DNA of 64,000 nt from Termitomyces sp. T153 (lineage: Eukaryota > Basidiomycota > Agaricomycetes > Agaricales > Lyophyllaceae): contig JACKQL020000017.1 in NCBI GenBank assembly GCA_018296165.2, positions 62,001 to 126,000 of the forward strand, given 5' to 3'. Shown piece by piece: positions 11,275 through 22,628 of the stretch. Below the pieces are notes generated by a model that was given only the letters and a program-made list of their open reading frames with translations, did not search any database and was not told the origin of the DNA. Each line of letters opens with the position of its first letter. The stretch's first letter is position 1. The position numbers were made by a program, and so were the translations under genes.

Positions 11275-12224
11275 TTTCACAACCTGCTCCCTAGACCCTG
11301 ACACCACCCCCAGCCCCCCTCTTCAATGCTCTGCCAAATTCCCCAACCCTTGTCCACCCTCCGCGCCCACTTCAGGCAACTCTGACACTTCTTTGGCAGA
11401 CCCCGATGGCTCCTTGATCAACTCCGACACCTTCTCCACAGCAGTTGATGCATCTCCTGAATTCCCCTGGACTCCCAAGGCTTTCCCTGACCCTGGAACA
11501 ATCTGCTTTCCAACTGATCCCATCAGAATGTCACCGCAGCCCGTTTCAAGATTGCACCTGACAACTGTTGACTCCGCACAGTTCTGTCAAGCCGCCGCCA
11601 TCTCCTCTGCTCTCTGGAGCTGCCCAGTAGTAGGTATATAAGTCGTAGAAGAACCCCTAGTACTTTAGTCTTGATATTGCATTTACTGGTTTCCCATGTC
11701 TTGTCTTTTGTCTCGCCTCTGTCTCTATTTTTAGTTTTGAATCTATCTCTGTTCTCTGTCTTGTCTCGCCTCGTCTCCACCTTGTCTTGACCGTGTATAG
11801 TTCCTTTGTCTTCCTAAATCCCTTTCATCTCCAATGACAGTATGAACTCCGCGCACACGCTATGACCCAAACATTTCTACGACAACCCCTGACCTCACTC
11901 CCACTCAGCCCAGGAACACCTCACGTCTTGGTGATCTTCCGTCAAACCTCCAGCTCCACCCCCATCAACTGCAAAGCCCCCAATTACCCCGCATTCTAAT
12001 TGCAAGCCCACGAACTTGCTCTGGCACCCGCCCGGGTCCACAACAAATATACTTGATCTTAGATGCCCCCGAGCCGCTCCGGACTTGCTCGGATTGCCCC
12101 TAGCTCCCCCTTGCAAGTCCCTCCACGTTGATACTGGACGCTTGGTTATAAGCGCAGGACATCACGTCTGCCTAGTAAGAACTTGCCAGTGTAGCTGAGC
12201 CCCCATCGTCAGTGGAACCTGACC
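11275..12224 (+). repeat. 3' LTR of E1 (family A, about 950 bp)
   Basis: Begins TTTCACAACC, aligned with TGTCATGACC of the E3 LTR (so the terminal TG is mutated), and ends AGTGGAACCTGAC. TATATAAG is at 11635-11642 and AGTCTTGATATT at 11667-11678, 32 nt apart. It is followed at once by family B gag, so E1 either inserted in that element or was joined to it by rearrangement. The 5' LTR of E1 is not present. Confidence 0.85.
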
Positions 12225-12658
12225 GTGGCCTGGAATCAGTGGCAACTTATGGAGATCTGGAGAGAGCTCTGTCACCCACATTCCATGCTGTGCCCAGCTC
12301 TGGTCACCAGTTTCCACCACCTCACACCTGCTTGCCCTATGCTAGCCCCTACTCCTGTCATCCCTGCAACACAACCCCTGCCACTGGTATTTCCATGGAT
12401 GTGGATGCAGCCAGACAGCTCCATGCTGTGCCACTACTGTGCTGGAGATGCCAGAAGCCCAGGCACTTTGCATGACACTGCCCCTTGGGTCTGGAGATAC
12501 ATTACCTCTCTATGGTGGAGCAGGAGGAACCCCTCCTACAGCTGCTGGCTGCAAAGGATGCTGCCAGAGCTCTGTTAACAAATAAGCCAACACCAGGGTT
12601 GACTCTGGAGGAGATCAGTGCATATGGATCACCCCCAGAGCTGGAGGAGGATTTTTAG
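12225..12658 (+). pseudogene. gag: Gag C-terminal fragment, family B
   Basis: Matches the family B Gag at 47780-48225: WNQWQLMEIWRELC, a Pro-rich stretch, then a zinc knuckle C-W-R-C-x4-H-x4-C near 12440-12480 with TGA in place of a codon inside the knuckle. A conserved acidic tail PPELEEDF ends at TAG 12656-12658. A frameshift separates the N- and C-terminal halves. The N-terminal part of gag lies outside this fragment. Confidence 0.75.
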
Positions 12659-12891
12659 TTGAGCAACAGATGAGGTGTACACTTCCATTGCTGGGTACTA
12701 ACAGGTTCTCATGTCTGTCAATAGAAAATGAAATTGCTCTTTCCAATGCCATTCATTCTGAGACAGAAGAATACCAATGTTCCCCTCCAGACATACAAAT
12801 ACCAACTCCAGAGCCCCAGCTGAGCTCCCCAACACCTAGGGTCTGCCAGCACTGCCCTGCCTGAGCATGCCAAATGTCCTGACAGTACATA

Positions 12892-13267
12892 ATGGCTTCC
12901 AGCCAGTCTGCCAATTCCCTGCACCTTGATGTGGAGATAGAGACCATGGACACCCAGCAAACCCACAGAGTCACTGCTCTTTTGGATAGTGGAGTAACAG
13001 GACTGTTCTTGGACTTGGAGTTTGTCAAATGCTATGGCCTGACCACACAGCTCCTTCCTAAGCTCATTCCAGTCTACAACATCAACAGAACACCCAACAA
13101 AGCAGGTGCCATCAGCTCTGTAGTTGACCTTGTCCTCCATTATCAGAATCATGCAGAGTATGCCATTTTTGCCCTTACTAGCTTGGGAAGGCAGGACATG
13201 ATCCTCAGTTCCACATAGCTTCACAAGCACAAACCCAAAGTAAATTGAACTAAAGGAGAGGTAACTA
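12892..13267 (+). pseudogene. Retropepsin, family B (single domain)
   Basis: One aspartic protease domain with an intact catalytic motif LLDSGVTG near 12980-13000. It then resembles the homologues at 48420-48800 and 62564-63001, but stops with TAG where they read the conserved WLH...V-x-W segment. This is the only family B copy of three in the window that keeps the DSG triad; the others read DSR and NSR. The CpG-poor sequence between 12659 and 12891 is the linker from gag. Confidence 0.75.
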
Positions 13268-13415
13268 TGAGCAAGTGTTCTCAGAAGTGCTCCACCTGCA
13301 CTTCAGGGATAGGGAAGAATGCCGGGCTTGTGTTTGAGAGTGTGCAGCCATCCATGCATGTTGTGCCAGCCCTCTCCTCTTTGCTGATCTGGACCTCCTG
13401 CATCCTCTGCCTCTA

Positions 13416-14638
13416 GTGTTCCCTTGGAGAGAGGCTCTCTACAAGGACTACCAGAGCAGTGGTGGAGCCCTGGAGGCAGAGTGTGGAGAGGAGTTTGGTG
13501 GCCTACATGAGCTGGAGCTCCCAGACAAAGTGGTAGAGGTGAGGGACTGGATCTACACTACCACCATACACCTGCTGCCCTCTGCTGCAGAGATCTGGGC
13601 TAGCCAGACCACATCCCAGTGGCTGGCCCAGGCATTTGCTGCTAATGCCATGTCTCAAGAGTTCCAAGATGTCATACCCCCCTAGCTCCATGCATTTGAG
13701 GATGTGTTCTCCAAAGCCTTGTTCAACTTACTCCCAGGGTGCAAGTGGTGGGACCATGCCATTGAACTGCTGCTTGATTGCACACCCTCCAGCTGTAAGG
13801 TCTACCTGCTGGTGCCCAGGGAGCAGGACAAGCTTGATGCCTTCCTGCAAGAGAACCTGGACTCTGGTTGCATTTGCCCTTCCAGTCTCTGATGGCTTCT
13901 CCTGTCTTCTTCATCAAGAAGAAGGATGGCTCACTCTGATTGGTCCAAGATTATTGGGTTCTCAACACCATGATGGTGAAGAACTGCTACCCCTCCTCCT
14001 CATATCCAAGCTTGCCAACAACCTCTGGGGTGTGCAATACTTCACTAAACTGGATGTCCAGTGGGCCTACAACAATGTGCATATCCAGGAAGGAGACAAA
14101 TGGAAGGCCACCTTCTGGACCAACTGGGAGTTGTTCAAACCTCTTGTCATGTTCTTTGGACTTACCAACAGCCCCACCACCTTCTAGACAATGATGAACA
14201 ACATTCTATGGGACCTCATTGCAGAGGGCATAGTATGTGTATACCTTGACAACATTCTCATCTACACCAAGATGCTAGAAGAACACTGTTGGATCACTTG
14301 CCTCATCTTGGAACATCTCTGCCAGCACCAGCTCTACCTCGAACTGGAGAAGTGCAAGTTTGAGCAGACCCAGATTGAGTATCTTGGCCTGATCATCTTG
14401 CACAGGGCTGTGGAGATGGACCTGGCAAAGGTAGCAGGCATGGCAGAGTGGCTGGAGCCCAAGAACAAGAAGGAGGTGCAGGCATTCCTTGGCTTTGTGA
14501 ACTTTTACCAGAGATTCATCCAGGACTTCTTGCATCATGCCCATCCACTGTTTGACCTAACTAGAAAGGACATTGCATGGAGTTGGGGGCCTCCAATACA
14601 GAATGGCCTTTGATGCCCTCAAGTGCACTGTGACCTGA
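13416..14638 (+). pseudogene. pol: Reverse transcriptase, family B, cut by an A-family LTR
   Basis: RT landmarks: the FFIKKKDGS segment, motif A FTKLDVQWAYNN near 14040-14075, LTNSPTTF, motif C VYLDNILIYT at about 14240-14265 (Asn where Asp is usual), and the AFLGFVNFY connection. Stops at 13683 and 13937 and frameshifts break it. At 14638 the sequence changes within the RNase H approach to the minus-strand LTR starting at 14639. RNase H, integrase and chromodomain of this copy are missing. Confidence 0.85.
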
Positions 14639-15675
14639 TGTCAGGTTCTGCTGACTATGGAGGCTCAGCTACACTGGTGAGTCCCTACTAGGCAGATGCA
14701 ATGTCCTGCACTTATAACCTAGCATTCCAGAGGTGGCACAAAGAATAGGGACTTACAAGAAGGAACCAAGGGAAGCAGTCCAAGCAAGTCTGGAGTGGTC
14801 CAGGGAAGTCTAAGACCAAGCATATTAACATTGTGCTTGGGCAGGCATCAGGAACAAGTTTGTGGGTGCATAAATAGAATGCAGAGTACATGGAGGCTTT
14901 GCAAGTGATGGGAGTTGAGCTGGAGTTTGATGGGGGATCAGTCAAGACTGATGGGTGCCAAGGCCATATGAGGGGTGAAGTCCTAGAGTTGTTGTACAAA
15001 TGTTTGAAGGTTGTAGTGCATGCATGGAGTTTGTAATGATGTCAGACAAAGGGACTTAGGAAAACAAAGGAAATAGAGACAGTCAAGGCAAGACAGAAAT
15101 AAGACAAGATAGAATGGAGAAAAGAAATAGATTCAAGACCAAAAATAGAAACAGAGACAGAAGAAACATGAGACACAAGTAAGCAGTTAATGTAATATCA
15201 AGACTAGAGTATGAGGTGCTACTTTATGACTTATATACTGACTACTGAATAGCTCCAGGGGACAGCAGGTGTGGTAGTGGGGTTTGACAGAGCCATGCAG
15301 AGTCAACAGGTGTCAGTTGTGATCAGGGGTGGGCCATGGTGGTGTTCTGATGGGATCAGTTGGCAATGCAGGCTGCTCTGGGGTTGTTGTGATGCTCTGG
15401 AGTTAGTCAGGAAGACTAGGAAGGTGGGTTGGTGATGCATGCTGGAGTCAGGAACAGTGGGAAAGGGTCCTAGGGGCTTAGAAGAGTCAGGGGAGGTGTC
15501 AATAGCTGCAGAGAAGGTGTCAGAGTTAGCCAGGGGGCTATCAGGGTTTGCTGGAGAAGCATTGGAGATATCTGGAGTGGGTACAGAGGGTGGGCAAAGG
15601 TTGGAGGCATTTGACAGGGCATTGGGGAGGGCTTGGGCAAGGCAAGCAGGTTGGAAGCAAGGTTGGGGGTCCTCA
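14639..15675 (-). repeat. 3' LTR of a minus-strand A element (E6), U3 start deleted
   Basis: Plus-strand start TGTCAGGTTCTGCTG is the complement of the LTR 3' end. TATA and the AATATCAAGACT self-primer complement lie near 15195-15240. The far end lacks the usual TGACA and polypurine tract; it passes directly into the leader of the antisense gene. It is inserted in family B RT. Confidence 0.75.
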
Positions 15676-15787
15676 GACCACAGCAAGCAGCAGTGGTGGC
15701 AGTGTGGGGAGCAAAGTTGAAGCAGGATCATTGCCCATCAAGAAGCTTTCTTGAGAAATCAAAAGAGGTTAGGACATACCCTGGAGC
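15676..15787 (+). promoter_or_regulatory. Leader of an antisense accessory gene (E6), cut before its ATG
   Basis: Matches the region between the polypurine tract and the ATG at 22520-22615, including a TCAAAAGAGG TATA-like site and the GGACATACC segment. The next LTR (15788) interrupts it just before the expected start codon. Confidence 0.55.
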
Positions 15788-16455
15788 TGTCAGGTTCCAC
15801 TGACTATGGAGGCTCAGCTACACTACTGGGTCCTTACTAGGCAGACACAATGTCCTGCACTTATAACCTAGCATTCCAGAGGTGGCACAGACAATAGGGA
15901 CTTGCAAGGGGAAGCCAAGGGAAGTGGTCCAAGCAAGTCCAGAGTGGTCCAGGGAAGTCTAAGACCAAGTATATCAAATGTTGGGCTTAGGCAGGTGTCA
16001 GGAACAAGTTTGTAGGTGTGCAACTAGATTGCAGGGTAAGTAGAAGCTTTGCAAACAATGGGAGTGGAGCCAGAGTTTGATGGGAGATCAATCAAGACTG
16101 ATGGGCTCTGGAACTGAGCAAAGTGCAAGGTCTGGAGTTGTCATAGGAATATTTTTGAAGGTTGTAGTGCATGCGTGGAGTTTGTAATGATGTCAGGGAT
16201 GAAAAGGACTTAGAGATACAAAGGAAGCAGAGACAGTCAAGGTGAGACAGAGATGAGACAAGACAGAACTGACAAAAGGAAATAGATTCAAGACTAGAAA
16301 ATAGAGATAGAAACAAAAGAAACATGAGACACTAGTAACCAGTTAATGCAATATCAAGACTAAGGTAACAGATGAAACTCTACATTGTTATATACTGATT
16401 ACTGAACCTTCTCCAGGGTTTGAGGTAGTGACAGTGGGGCTTGTTGGAGCCATGC
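15788..16455 (-). repeat. 3' LTR of E4 (family A), truncated in U3
   Basis: Starts TGTCAGGTTCCAC. The self-primer complement and TATA lie near 16350-16400. At about 16456 it joins the protease region of the same family, so pol and the antisense gene of E4 have been deleted. The breakpoint is known only to about 10 bp. Confidence 0.75.
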
Positions 16456-18330
16456 AGTGCTAGAAGGTTGTCTGGGGCAAGTAGCATTGCACAGAGGAGT
16501 GTGGCCAGGGTGGAAAAGACATCAAGGTCTGGTCCATTGTCTAGTGCATCTTCAAGACCTAAACTGCTGACTTATTTTCCATAAACTAGTAGTTGCAGTC
16601 TTCTCCATTGATGGTCCATATGGCATATCCCATCACTTAGTGTTTAGGGCAACTACTGATAAAATGTCCCTGCTCACCACATAGGATGCATGTGCCCTCC
16701 TTCTGTTGTCTCTCCTGAGTTTCCTCCAGTATATCAATCCAGGGCCTATTCTGAATCTTGTTTGTGCATAGAGCTTCTTGGTTGTCAGTGGAGTCCAGAG
16801 CATTGTCAAGGTCATTGGAGTTGGCATCTAGGGGTTTCGGGGCCTCCTAGAGGTTGGCAGCATTGAGTTGGGCAGGGGGGTGTAGTCCTGGGGGTTGATT
16901 AGTGCTGGGAGGCCCTTGGCCCAGAGGGATGTGGGGTTGGTGGGGATTGAGGGTTGATTGCTGTTGGTTGCTCCAGCCTGCCAGTTGGTATTGCCAGAGA
17001 TGTTCCATGTAGTCCACAGTGCCATGTTCTTGCTCCAGTCCTCCTAGTAACATTGGTCAACCTGGGTAACAAGTGCCTTGTAGCTGTCATATGTAGTTTG
17101 CTTGGGTGCAAGGTGGAGAACATCCTTGATTCATTGAGGCAGGGTGCAATGGAGGGCAAATTGGAGAGCATTATAATTCTAGAGGGTGTTGTAATTCCAT
17201 CCTGTTTTGTAGGCCTCCTGTTTGAATTGAATGATGAAGATTGGGAAGCATTTGTTGTCACACATTTAAAGGTTGAAGAGATTCTCCTCTGCTTCCATTG
17301 CAGTATCAAAGACACCAAACTTACTGGAGAACTCCTGGGTGAAGGCAAGCCAATTGGAGAGCATAGAGTTGTTGGGGTCAGACTGGAGTAGTGCTGTGTA
17401 GTGGTCAAAGGTGATACCCTGCAAATATGATGCAGTGAAGGCTACTTGTGAGCTCTCAAGTTGGAAGATAATGGGCTTAGCTTGATACATGGTTAGACAG
17501 TGTGTTAGGAAAATTCTCCACTTCCAGGAGTCATGACCAGTAAGTGGTTTGGGCTTTTGAATGTTGAGTTTTCCTTTCCAAGTTAGAACATCACAAGTAT
17601 TGTCCTAGGTGTTTTGAGTTTGGAGCAGGGTCCAGCATAGTAGTAGTAGTAGTACTTGTGCCCATTTCCATGCTGAGGGGGGAAGTTGTGCATAGCCAGG
17701 CCCCATCCTCCAGGAGGCCTGCCATTGGGAGGCCTGCCAGTGGGGGGTTGGCCTGTGTTGCCTAGAAGAGGCCCTGGGGCCCATCAAGGGGGAGGGGGTC
17801 CTCTGGCAGTGGGGGTCCAAAGTAATTAGTGTTGGCAGGAGGGTTGGGCATTGCAATGGGTAGGAGACAAGGGAGGTTGATGGGGAAAGGGGATCAGGGT
17901 GCCCTGGGGCCTGTGAGTTGCCTTGGGGAGACTGGGATGTTCTGATGGGGTGGAGGGGCATTGACATGGGGAGCATGGAGGTCAAAGTGAGGGGGTCTGT
18001 CTTGGGGAGGGCTGTTGCATGGGGCAATCTCAATGGCAGGGTTACCAGGCTTGTCAATATAGGAGAGGGTTTGGTTGTTGTTGTCAATATGTGGGGAGGA
18101 TTGTTGGGTGTGGGGCTCAGGGACAGCAGGTTAGTCCCATGTACAGAAGGCACTGAGGATGGAGTTTGTCCAAGGGCAAGTGGAGAGGGCCAGGGTGTGA
18201 GCAGTGGGTTGGTCAAACAGCCCCCCCCACAGGGTTGAGGCTTCTCAAAATGTTGGATGCCATGTTAAGCTCTTCCTGCTGGCGGAAAATGGAAGGCAGG
18301 GCTTTGCTCTGTGTTTCAACAGGTTCCTTG
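16456..18330 (-). pseudogene. gag: Gag (most of it) and start of protease region of E4
   Basis: Read from 18330 leftwards this is family A Gag from the point after K-E-P-V-E-T, through the Pro/Gly-rich region with a Tyr-codon run near 17640, the Gag core (17490-17266 open), to an intact knuckle C-x2-C-x4-H-x4-C near 16665-16710, then the gag stop and the -1 pol frame. It ends about 16466 at the start of PR1. The N-terminal part of the same gene is at 40741-41485: E2 inserted between the halves with the duplication CCTTG. CG dinucleotides are almost absent. Confidence 0.85.
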
Positions 18331-19478
18331 TGTCAGGTTCCACTGACCATGGGGGCTCAGCTACACTAGGTGAGTCCTTACTAGGTGGATGTGATTCCCT
18401 GCACTGACAACTGGGCATTTAGAGGTGTTCAAAACACTGGGGACTTGTGAGGATAGTTGGTGGAGATTGATCCAAGCAAGTCCAGGGAGGTCTGGAGGAG
18501 TAGGGGACAAGCTGAGGGGAAGGGGGATGGGCTTGGCAGGGTTCAGGCACAAGTCCATATGCAAGTATTGTAGGTGTGGAGGAGGCAGAGGCTATGCAAG
18601 TGATGGAAGCAGAGCCAGAGTTTGATGGGGGATCAATGGAGGTTGATAGAGTTTAGAGCCAAGCATGTAGCAAGGTCCAGAGTTGGTTAAAGAGTGTCTG
18701 GGATTTGTAATTGTAATTGTGGGGTTTGCAAAGGTGTTAAGGTTGGGAAAGATAGGAACATGATGGACAGGACAGATCAAATAAGATGAGACAGAGTCAA
18801 ATGAAACAAGACAGAGTTGAGATGAGATTGAGAGGAGAACAAGAATAGATTCAGGCAGATCTATGAAATGATAATGAAAATGATAATGGAATAGAGATGA
18901 GACAAGACTGGGAGACTGAGAGTAAGAAAATGAGACATGGAACATGAAACACAAGAGAGAAACGATCAGACTATAGGTAACATTAAGCAATATCAAGACT
19001 AGAGTATGAAGAGCTACTCTATGTCTTATATACTGACTACTAGAGAGCTCTGGGGAACATTGGCTGTGGTGGCAGGGCTTGGCAGAGCTTGATGGAGTCA
19101 ACAGGTGTCAGTTACAATCAGAAGGTGGGCTGCATTGATATGTTGATGGGATCAATTAGTAACACAGGCTGTTCCAAGGTTGTCATGATACTCCAAAGTA
19201 AGTCAGAGAAACCAGGGTGTTGAGTTGATGATGTGTAATGGGGTCAGGCATGGTGGGGGAATGGTCCCAGAGGCTCAGGAGATTCAGGGGAAGCATTGCT
19301 GACTGCAGGAAAAACATTGGAGTTGGCCAGGGGGCTGTCAGAGTTAGCCAAGGATGTGTTGGAGTTAGCTGGAGTAGGCATGGAGCACTGTAGAAGTTTG
19401 GCAAGGCATTGGGGGAGGTTCTGGGGGGGTGGGGGGTCATTGGGCAATGTGTGGGGGTCCAGGAAATGGGTCATGACA
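18331..19478 (-). repeat. 3' LTR of E2
   Basis: Runs from TGTCAGGTTCCACTG to TCATGACA. The self-primer complement AATATCAAGACT is at 18989-19000, with a TATA box beyond it near 19030. The polypurine-tract complement TCACCCCCCC follows at 19479-19488. Confidence 0.9.
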
Positions 19479-19561
19479 TCACCCCCCCTTTCAATGTCAA
19501 GACCCTCAAGACACGGGGCACAGGTTAGGGATCGGTGGGGGCATGGGAGTTGAAGCCAAGT

Positions 19562-19659
19562 AATATTGATCAATCCACAGCAAATGATGGCAGCATGGGA
19601 GGCAAAGTTGAAGCATGGTTGCTGCTTCATCAGGGGGTTCTTCCCAATCAATTAAAAGA
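19562..19659 (+). promoter_or_regulatory. Putative promoter of the E2 antisense gene
   Basis: AATATTGATCAA (19562-19573) is one and a half arms of the palindrome seen complete at 22491. CAATTAAAAG (about 19650-19659) lies about 45 nt before the ATG, the same spacing as in E1, E3 and E5. Confidence 0.45.
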
Positions 19660-19696
19660 CTTGGACATACCCCAGGGTTCCCCCAAAATTTCTTCC

Positions 19697-21222
19697 ATGT
19701 CCTCCTCCGATCACTCAGCTCCATGGTTTTCCAATGCGGATGAGGTGGTGATGTATGACAGCGAGGGAGAGGAGTTTGAGCACTGGCATTGGGTTGGTGC
19801 CATGTACCAGGGTCATAAGTAGTATCTACTTGTTTTTTCAGGGTAATTGATGGAGCTTTGCAGAGTGGGTCATGATGGTGTTGGGCTCTTCTGGGGGCTC
19901 TACTCGAGAGAGGGGCTCAGGATAGACTAGAGTTTGTCCTGCAGAGTTGAGTTTGGTGGCAGGGGGTGGGGAAGGAGTTCCACAGGCACAGCAAGTTCTG
20001 CAGATGGAGGTGATGGTGGAGGAGTTCACAAGGGCATTGGCACAGACTCAGGGCCCCCCAATGCTGGAGTGGTGTTCGACTCAAGCCCCAGTAGTTTTCA
20101 AGCCCTTTTGATTGTGTTTACTAACTATTTGGTCATAGTGTACCCTTTGTGCTTGGCGGGGTGAGCTGTGCAAATTCGACGGGCCCTCTGTGGGCTTGCA
20201 ACATGACACCTCTGTGTGCCTTCCATGCTGTGCAAGGCACAAGAAGTGCTCAATTTTGTTGGAGTGGTGGGCAGCATGCATTGCCGCAGAGCAGGGGTGG
20301 GATAAGGGTTGGGTGCGGGGGCAACTGGGCAAGGCGTGAAAGGCCAGGGTATCAGGGGAGGGGGGTGCAGAGCAACCTGCAGGGAAGGTGGGACTTCCAC
20401 GGGGTGGGTGAAGGGAGGGGGGGCTGGCATTGGTGGATAAGGGGAAACAGAGGGCCTCTCTGCTGTCAGAGGCAGGGCCCAGCAAGAGGCTGTGAGGACA
20501 CAAGTTGATGGTAGGGCCTCCAGGGCCTCACTTTTACTCTCTTACCTTGGGTGTGCCATTGGAACAGCCTTCAAGTTCCCCAGAGCTCCCGCCTTCAATC
20601 ACAGAGGTTTTCCTATGTTGGCAGGTGGAGGCTTTGACAACAGCATTGATGGCACAAGAGGGGGAGCTCTGACAGGTAAGGGAGGATGCGGCACAGAGGG
20701 AGAAGGAGGCACTGCAGAGGGAGCAGAACACCTTGGTGTGAGTGGCAACAGAGCAGGCATTGGAGGTGTGGAGTTTGTGGGAGCATCTGACACAGTGGGA
20801 GGTATGACCCACAGAGGTGGTGGAGGGGTGGCAGGTGGCATCAGAGGGTGGTTTGTTATAGGCAGAGCTGGAGGCAGTGAGGCAGAGAGAGGATTGGTTG
20901 GCCAGTGAGGCCACCTCAGGCTGTGTGGGGGTCCTTCATAAGTATCTCCCCAGTTCTCCATTCTGTTGCTAATGAATTGTTTTTGGTTAGGCTGGGTGTG
21001 GGAGCACCGAGTTTTCCTGGATGGTGCCTTGGTGGCACTGGCATCAATCCAAGACAGGTTGATGCAGATGTCTGTAGATCACTCTCCGGAGCTTCAGCAA
21101 AAGATGTGGGGGAGGCCTTGCCAGGGTTGGCAGAGGTTCTAGCAGTGGTGCAGGCTCAAATGGAGATTGATTTGGGGATCGGGAAGGAAGGGAGGAGGTT
21201 TTCCAAGGGGGGGAGGGGTTGA
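19697..21222 (+). pseudogene. Antisense Zn2Cys6/coiled-coil accessory gene of E2
   Basis: ATG at 19697. Exon 1 donor is mutated (ATAAGT). Intron 2 is recognisable: a 48-nt segment with TTACTAAC and ending CATAG directly before the cysteine cluster near 20140-20260. The cluster spacing C-x2-C-x6-C-x15-C-x2-C-x6-C is exact, though nearby frames contain shifts. A linker, coiled-coil region and the C-terminal domain follow, ending at TGA 21220-21222. It is CpG-depleted and has several frameshifts. The residual spacer to 21416 matches the region between pol and this gene in other copies, and is then cut by the E3 LTR. Confidence 0.7.
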
Positions 21223-21416
21223 GGGAGCAGTCAGACTCCATCCTCTTGTTGCTCTGTGCCCTATTGCCTACCCCCTTTTTGTTGTATTATATCATTGTTA
21301 ATGCAATTTTGGTCAATGCTCCTGGGCACATGTGGTGAGCTTTAGTTTGTGTGAGGGTAAGTAAAAACATGCAGGGGTGTGGGTGGGATTTGAATCCCTA
21401 GTAAGTCCAGAGGTGG

Positions 21417-22415
21417 TGTCAGGTTCCGCTGATGACGGAGGCTCAGTACACTGGCAAGTCCTTACTAGGCGGACGCGATGTCCTGCGCTTATAACCAGGC
21501 GTCCGGAGTTGGAGTGGAGGTGGGGAAAGCTTGTGAGGGAGTCCCTAGGGAAAGCAGCCTGAGTAAGTCCTGAATGGTCCAGAGGAGTCTAAGATCGAAG
21601 GTACTGGTCGTTGACCCAGGGTGGGTGTCAGGGCTAGTTCGTGGGCACGCAAATAGATTGCAGGGTAAGCGGAGGCTTCTCAGGTGATGGGGGTGGGGTT
21701 GGAGCTGGATAGGGGATTACCAGGGCTTGATGGGTCCCGGGGCCAAGCAGGGAGCGAGGGTCGGAGTTGTCGTAAGAATGTTTGGGTCGTGGCATGTGCA
21801 GGGAGTTTGTACTGACGTAGGGAGCAAGGGGAACTTAGAAGAACAAAGGAAATATGTACAGTCAAGACGAGATGGAGATGAGACGAGACTGAGGAAAAAA
21901 GATAGATTCGAAACTTAAAAACAGAAATAGAGACGAGATGAGAGACAAAACATAGGAAACTGGTAAATGTAATATCAAGACTAAAGTTCGAGGAGTTATT
22001 CTACGACTTATATACTGACTACTGGGTACCTCGGAGGGCAGCGGATATGGTGGCGGGGGTCAACGGAGCTGTGCAGAGTTGATGGGTGTCGGGTACAATC
22101 CAAGGTCGGGCCGCGGCGGTATTCTGATGGGATCAGTTGGGGGCGCGGCCACTCCAGGGACGTCGTGACACTCTGGGACGGGTCAGGTAAACTAGGGTAG
22201 AGGGTCGGGGACGTATGACGTGGCCAGGAACGGTGGGGGAAGGTTTCAGGGGGAGTGTTGATGGCTACGGAGAGGGTGTTGGAGTTGCCATTGGGGTTTG
22301 CCAGAGAAGTGTCGGAGTTATCCAGTGTGGGCGCGAAAGTGTGGGTGGGGTTCAGGGGAGTTAGATGGGAAATCAGGAGGGGTTGGGAGCAGTGTCTAGG
22401 GAGCGGGTCATGACA
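21417..22415 (-). repeat. 3' LTR of E3 (999 bp)
   Basis: TGTCAGGTTCCGCTG...GTCATGACA, inserted in the spacer after the E2 antisense gene. The polypurine-tract complement (TTACCCCCCCTTC) follows at 22416-22428. Confidence 0.9.
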
Positions 22416-22490
22416 TTACCCCCCCTTCAGCGTCGAGACCCTCGAGATGCAGGGAGCGAGTCAGGGATCGGTAGGGCATGGGAATCGAAG

Positions 22491-22591
22491 TTGATCAATA
22501 TTGATCAAACTGCAGCGAGCGGCGGTGGCATGGGGAAGGAAGTTGAGGTGCAGCCGCCATTCGTCAGGGGCTCCTTCCTAAGTTATTAAAA
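22491..22591 (+). promoter_or_regulatory. Palindrome and TATA-like box before the E3 antisense gene
   Basis: TTGATCAATATTGATCAA at 22491-22508 is a perfect 18-nt palindrome. TATTAAAA at 22584-22591 lies about 40 nt before the ATG. Partial copies of both sit at the same place before the other antisense genes, so they are candidates for an operator and a core promoter independent of the LTR. Confidence 0.5.
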
Positions 22592-22628
22592 GGGGTGGAC
22601 GCACCTGGGGGTCCCCCAGCTTGTTGTA

